From Bacteroidota bacterium (GTDB lineage Bacteria > Bacteroidota > Ignavibacteria > OLB7): DNA of 64,000 bases. The DNA lies in contig JAFDZV010000012.1 of NCBI GenBank assembly GCA_018266795.1, forward strand, positions 62,001-126,000, given 5' to 3'. Positions 61,475 through 64,000 of this stretch are shown piece by piece. The notes beneath the pieces were generated by a model. It was not told the origin of the DNA and ran no database searches. It saw only the letters and a list, made by a program, of their open reading frames with translations. Position numbers and translations under genes: made by a program. Within the stretch, counting starts at the first letter, position 1. Each line of letters begins with the position of its first letter.

Positions 61475-62147
61475 AGGCTCTTTTGTGCAGGTGGTGGTTA
61501 ACCGTGCGATGGTGCGCACGCATAATAGTCGGAATGCAATAATGCATTCACTCTTGAAAAACGCATTGCACGGTACGCCGCAATGCGCTTCGGTGTTGAT
61601 ATCGAACATTGTTTGCTGGACCTGCTTCGGACAAACCACTATGGAACTACATGCTGTTCACAAAGTCTTCTGATCATAAATACCCTGCAGTTCCTCTCCC
61701 TGATGCCGAAATCCGAAGCAATACGTATGTGAAAGATTATAGACCCGAAATTACTCACAAGCTGACCGCCATCACAAACCGACTGCAAAAAACAGCTTGC
61801 TATAAGGGGGAATTATTGGAGATACTCTTCGGAAACGGGTTGAGAATGCCGTGGCATAGATAATTGCACGCGACTGAGCCGCCGGATCCGGATGATTCCT
61901 TCCCCAGCCGCTGGCAGCGACCCTTCCCGAGAGCGATCGTAGAGCCGAATTATCACGGAATGAATAATCACGGCGTCCGATCGACCCGGAAAATCTATGT
62001 ATTTGCCTATGATTCAAACTTTTACTGGAACAGACGCAAAACTCGTCGCAGGGGATAACGACGCAAAGTTATCTGCTACGGCTCTGCCTAAGACAGTACA
62101 TCTTTGTGCACCCCCCAATTGGAGGGGGTCGGCACGCCGCGAGTGCC
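61475..62147. other. Non-coding upstream region of the second B-A module
   Basis: About 670 bases, AT-richer than the neighbours, with no supported protein. It lies between the start of family B copy 4 and a strong TAnnTTTG box on the same strand. A short perfect hairpin GATAAC/GTTATC (62056-62061 / 62070-62075 region) is present. It may be a long 5' leader of the B-A operon. Confidence 0.4.
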
Positions 62148-62199
62148 CGTATACGATTGGTACATAACACCGACCTTGCGTATACGATCAGCAAATATA
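62148..62199 (-). promoter_or_regulatory. TAnnTTTG promoter box with two CGTATACG palindromes
   Basis: The minus strand carries TATATTTG (62192-62199), a match to the Bacteroidetes -7 consensus TAnnTTTG, with a TTG-type element about 21 bases upstream. Downstream of the box are two copies of the palindrome CGTATACG at 62179-62186 and 62148-62155, 31 bases apart, close to three helical turns. That spacing and position fit a repressor binding two sites across the start of transcription. The target would be the leader and B-A genes to the left, or a very short frame (about 25 codons) at 62162 downward. Confidence 0.5.
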
Positions 62200-62241
62200 G
62201 CCCCCCGACCGTCCCGGATGCAACACTTAGTAAACCCCTAG

Positions 62242-62284
62242 GGGATCGGCGGCAGGCCGCCGCCGACGCCGCCCCCCTGATCCC
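62242..62284 (-). terminator. GC-rich hairpin downstream of hrpB
   Basis: GGGATC-GGCGGC (62242-62253) pairs with GCCGCC...GATCCC (62268-62273, 62279-62284), a strong stem about 110 bases after the hrpB stop. No T-tract on the minus strand beyond GGGGTTTAC, so termination is plausible but weak. Confidence 0.45.
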
Positions 62285-62390
62285 GCCGCAGTTCAGATCT
62301 GCTGCCAGGCCGTCTGCGGAACGGATACACCGCATCGAATTGCTAAAAGTCGTTGAAGAAATGTAGAAGTGTGGCGGACTGAACCGTCCC

Positions 62391-64000
62391 CTATCGCCGT
62401 GGCTTCGCACGGCTTGTCGGCGTGGCCTGCATCGGATCGTCCGGCCAGTGGTGCTTGGGGTAGCGTCCCTTCAGATCCTTCCGCACATCGAAGTACGTGG
62501 ATCGCCAGAAGTTCTCCAGGTCGCGCGTAACCTGTACGGGACGATTCGCTGGACTGAGCAGGTGGATGGTAAGCGGGATGCGCCCGCCGCCGATGCGCGG
62601 CGTCTCGGCCAGCCCGAACATCTCCTGCAGTCGCACCGAGAGCGTTGGCGCCTCCGGCGTGCTGTAGTCGATCGGGATGCGGGAGCCGCTCGGCACCTCG
62701 AGATGCGTTGGCGCGTTCTCCTCCAACGCCGCTCGCTGGCTCCAGGAGAGCATGCCGAGCAGTATCGCCGCCAGATCCAGCCGTGCAAGCTCCTCACGCC
62801 TGCGCATGCCGCCGAGATGCGGAATCAGCCACTCACGCAGCGATGCCTGCAGCAATGCATCCGATACATCGGGCCAGGTTGCGTCGGCGCCATGCATGAA
62901 CATCATGCGCTGCTGCGTGCGGCGCGCCTCGCGGCTCCACGGAAGCATGCCGATGCCGGCCGCTTCGATTGCCTGAACAAGCGCTTCGGCGATGCTCTCC
63001 GGGTTCGGCGAGGCGATCTGCGCCTCGCGCAACGTGATCGCTCCAAGCCGGTCCAACCTTCGCGCGCGCACCGCGCCGGTGACCTCGTCCCATGCAATCA
63101 CCTCCCGGCTCACAATCCAATCCGCGAACTCCATCTCGATCTCATCCTGCGATATCGGAGCAGCGCTGAAGATGCGGCTCTCGCGGCGTTGCCCATCCAG
63201 ATCGGCAACCACCACGTATGCGCTTGCCGCGAGCGTCTGCGTTTCCGCCATCACGGCCGCACCGCCGTTGCGAAGCAGGTAACGCCCCGGCATTCCCGGG
63301 CGAGCCTGCGCGATGCGATCGGGATACGCAAGCGCCAGCAGCATCCCGCACGACTCGGGATCGTTCCCTTCGTCGCGGATGCCGAGCCTCGAGCGCCACT
63401 GGTGCGCCTGCGCGATGATGCGATGGCATGCGGCGCGGTCGAGATGGTATCCGTGAGCGTGCGGTGCATCCGGCCGCACGCGCCGCTCGATGGCCAGCAG
63501 CGTCTCCAGCCGCAGCCGAAGATCAACGTCCACCGTTCCGTTCGCGGCCTTGAAGATGTCACGCTCGCCCACCAGCGCCGCGAGGCGCGTTGCGAGCGAG
63601 CCAAGCCCGAGTTCCATGGCGGCGAGGAGCATGTGTGCAAGACGCGGATGCAGCGCAAGTGCGGCCATGCGCCGGCCATGCCGGGTGATCGTGCCGGCGG
63701 CATCCAACGCCGCCAGCTCCGCCAGCAGCTCGCGTGCCTGCGCGAAGGCCGCGACCGGGGGCAGGTCCAGCCATGCAAGCGAGGCTGGATCGCCCACACC
63801 CCACTCCGCAAGCTCCAGCGCGAGCGAGGCGAGATCGGCTTCCAGAATCTCCGGCGTGTTGAAGGCGAGCAACGACTCCTGTTCGGCAGCGCTCCAGAGC
63901 CGATGGCAGACACCAGGCCCCTGGCGACCCGCACGTCCGCAGCGTTGATCGGCGGAGGCACGCGTGACACGAATCGTTTCCAGGCGCGTCATGCCGCTGC
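62391..64000 (-). CDS. hrpB: ATP-dependent helicase HrpB, C-terminal part (partial)
   Basis: The frame runs off the right edge, so only the C-terminal portion is present (about 535 residues of a protein usually 800-850 long). SADQRCGRAGRQGPGVCHRLW is motif VI (Q-R-x-G-R-A-G-R) of DEAH/RHA helicases. The HA2 region follows (WGVGDPASLAWLDLPPVAAF). The C-terminal half shows the HrpB-specific domain LREWLIPHLGGMRRREELAR, with IPIDYSTPEAPTLSVRLQEM, FGLAETPRIGGGRIPLTIHL and LLSPANRPVQVTRDLENFW, the tail diagnostic of this family; YPKHHWPDDPMQATPT is the typical end. The precise cellular role of HrpB is not well defined. It is the last recognisable gene on this side. Confidence 0.93.
   Translation of the reverse strand, partial: SGMTRLETIRVTRASADQRCGRAGRQGPGVCHRLWSAAEQESLLAFNTPEILEADLASLALELAEWGVGDPASLAWLDLPPVAAFAQARELLAELAALDAAGTITRHGRRMAALALHPRLAHMLLAAMELGLGSLATRLAALVGERDIFKAANGTVDVDLRLRLETLLAIERRVRPDAPHAHGYHLDRAACHRIIAQAHQWRSRLGIRDEGNDPESCGMLLALAYPDRIAQARPGMPGRYLLRNGGAAVMAETQTLAASAYVVVADLDGQRRESRIFSAAPISQDEIEMEFADWIVSREVIAWDEVTGAVRARRLDRLGAITLREAQIASPNPESIAEALVQAIEAAGIGMLPWSREARRTQQRMMFMHGADATWPDVSDALLQASLREWLIPHLGGMRRREELARLDLAAILLGMLSWSQRAALEENAPTHLEVPSGSRIPIDYSTPEAPTLSVRLQEMFGLAETPRIGGGRIPLTIHLLSPANRPVQVTRDLENFWRSTYFDVRKDLKGRYPKHHWPDDPMQATPTSRAKPRR

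Noticed and set aside
62030-62140. Possible tmRNA, suggested by GGGGATAAC and a GCA-rich reading frame followed by CTGCCTAA
   Set aside because: No in-frame tag ending with the usual Ala-Ala-stop, no tRNA-like 5' or 3' ends (GGATTCGAC or a TTCGANTCC arm), and the short hairpin does not fit the tmRNA layout.

Overview
The window is about 64 kb of GC-rich bacterial chromosome, most likely from the FCB group (Bacteroidetes/Chlorobi; possibly a Kapabacteria- or Ignavibacteria-like lineage). This is inferred from three things: many secreted proteins ending in type IX secretion (T9SS) type A-like sorting domains, several boxes of the Bacteroidetes form TAnnTTTG, and a high-GC, outer-membrane-rich gene set. 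No rRNA, tRNA, CRISPR array or intact mobile element is visible.

Left part (0-9.4 kb): a DUF1648 membrane protein, a class I aminotransferase, a frame-shifted DUF3800 gene beside a possible structured RNA, a TPR/low-complexity protein paired with an LptF/LptG-type permease, two lipoproteins (a DUF4097-like beta-repeat protein and one with amphipathic repeats) and a TMEM175-type channel. From 9.4 to 19 kb, mainly on the minus strand, is a surface-glycan cluster: a membrane/GMC-oxidoreductase fusion, a MurG-like glycosyltransferase, a lipoprotein, a GT4 glycosyltransferase, a polyprenyl-phosphate sugar transferase and a UDP-galactopyranose-mutase-like flavoprotein. From 19.7 to 25.8 kb a tightly packed minus-strand operon runs from YjbQ through a BNR-propeller T9SS cargo, a thioredoxin-like protein, a GT4 enzyme and a membrane protein to a zinc-knuckle/Tyr-rich protein.

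The most unusual part is 27.8-61.5 kb. Three families of large secreted proteins are present as paralogues. Family A has about 1,650 residues (27783-32750 and 54769-59703). Family B has about 555 residues with FG-GAP/VCBS calcium-loop propellers (32899, 34571, 36249 and 59777). Family C has about 540 residues (41320 and 43245). In two places a B gene lies directly upstream of an A gene on the same strand, so a B-A module is duplicated in one window. Between them sit an ECF sigma factor and a probable anti-sigma factor whose C-terminus looks like an outer-membrane domain. One B gene is split by a single in-frame TGA where its paralogues have Trp. Two neighbouring B genes share near-identical 5' halves, which suggests recent tandem duplication or gene conversion.

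A plus-strand metal/redox region lies inside this block (45.4-53.2 kb): a lipoprotein resembling copper type II ascorbate-dependent monooxygenases (PHM fold), an outer-membrane barrel, a CX4CH haem lipoprotein, a second porin-like protein, a TonB-dependent siderophore receptor preceded by a cluster of dyads, and a PepSY-type membrane protein. Then come a possible IS remnant, a DinB-like protein and a broken NHL-repeat gene. The right edge holds a non-coding stretch with a Bacteroidetes-type promoter and paired CGTATACG palindromes, then the C-terminal part of the helicase HrpB.
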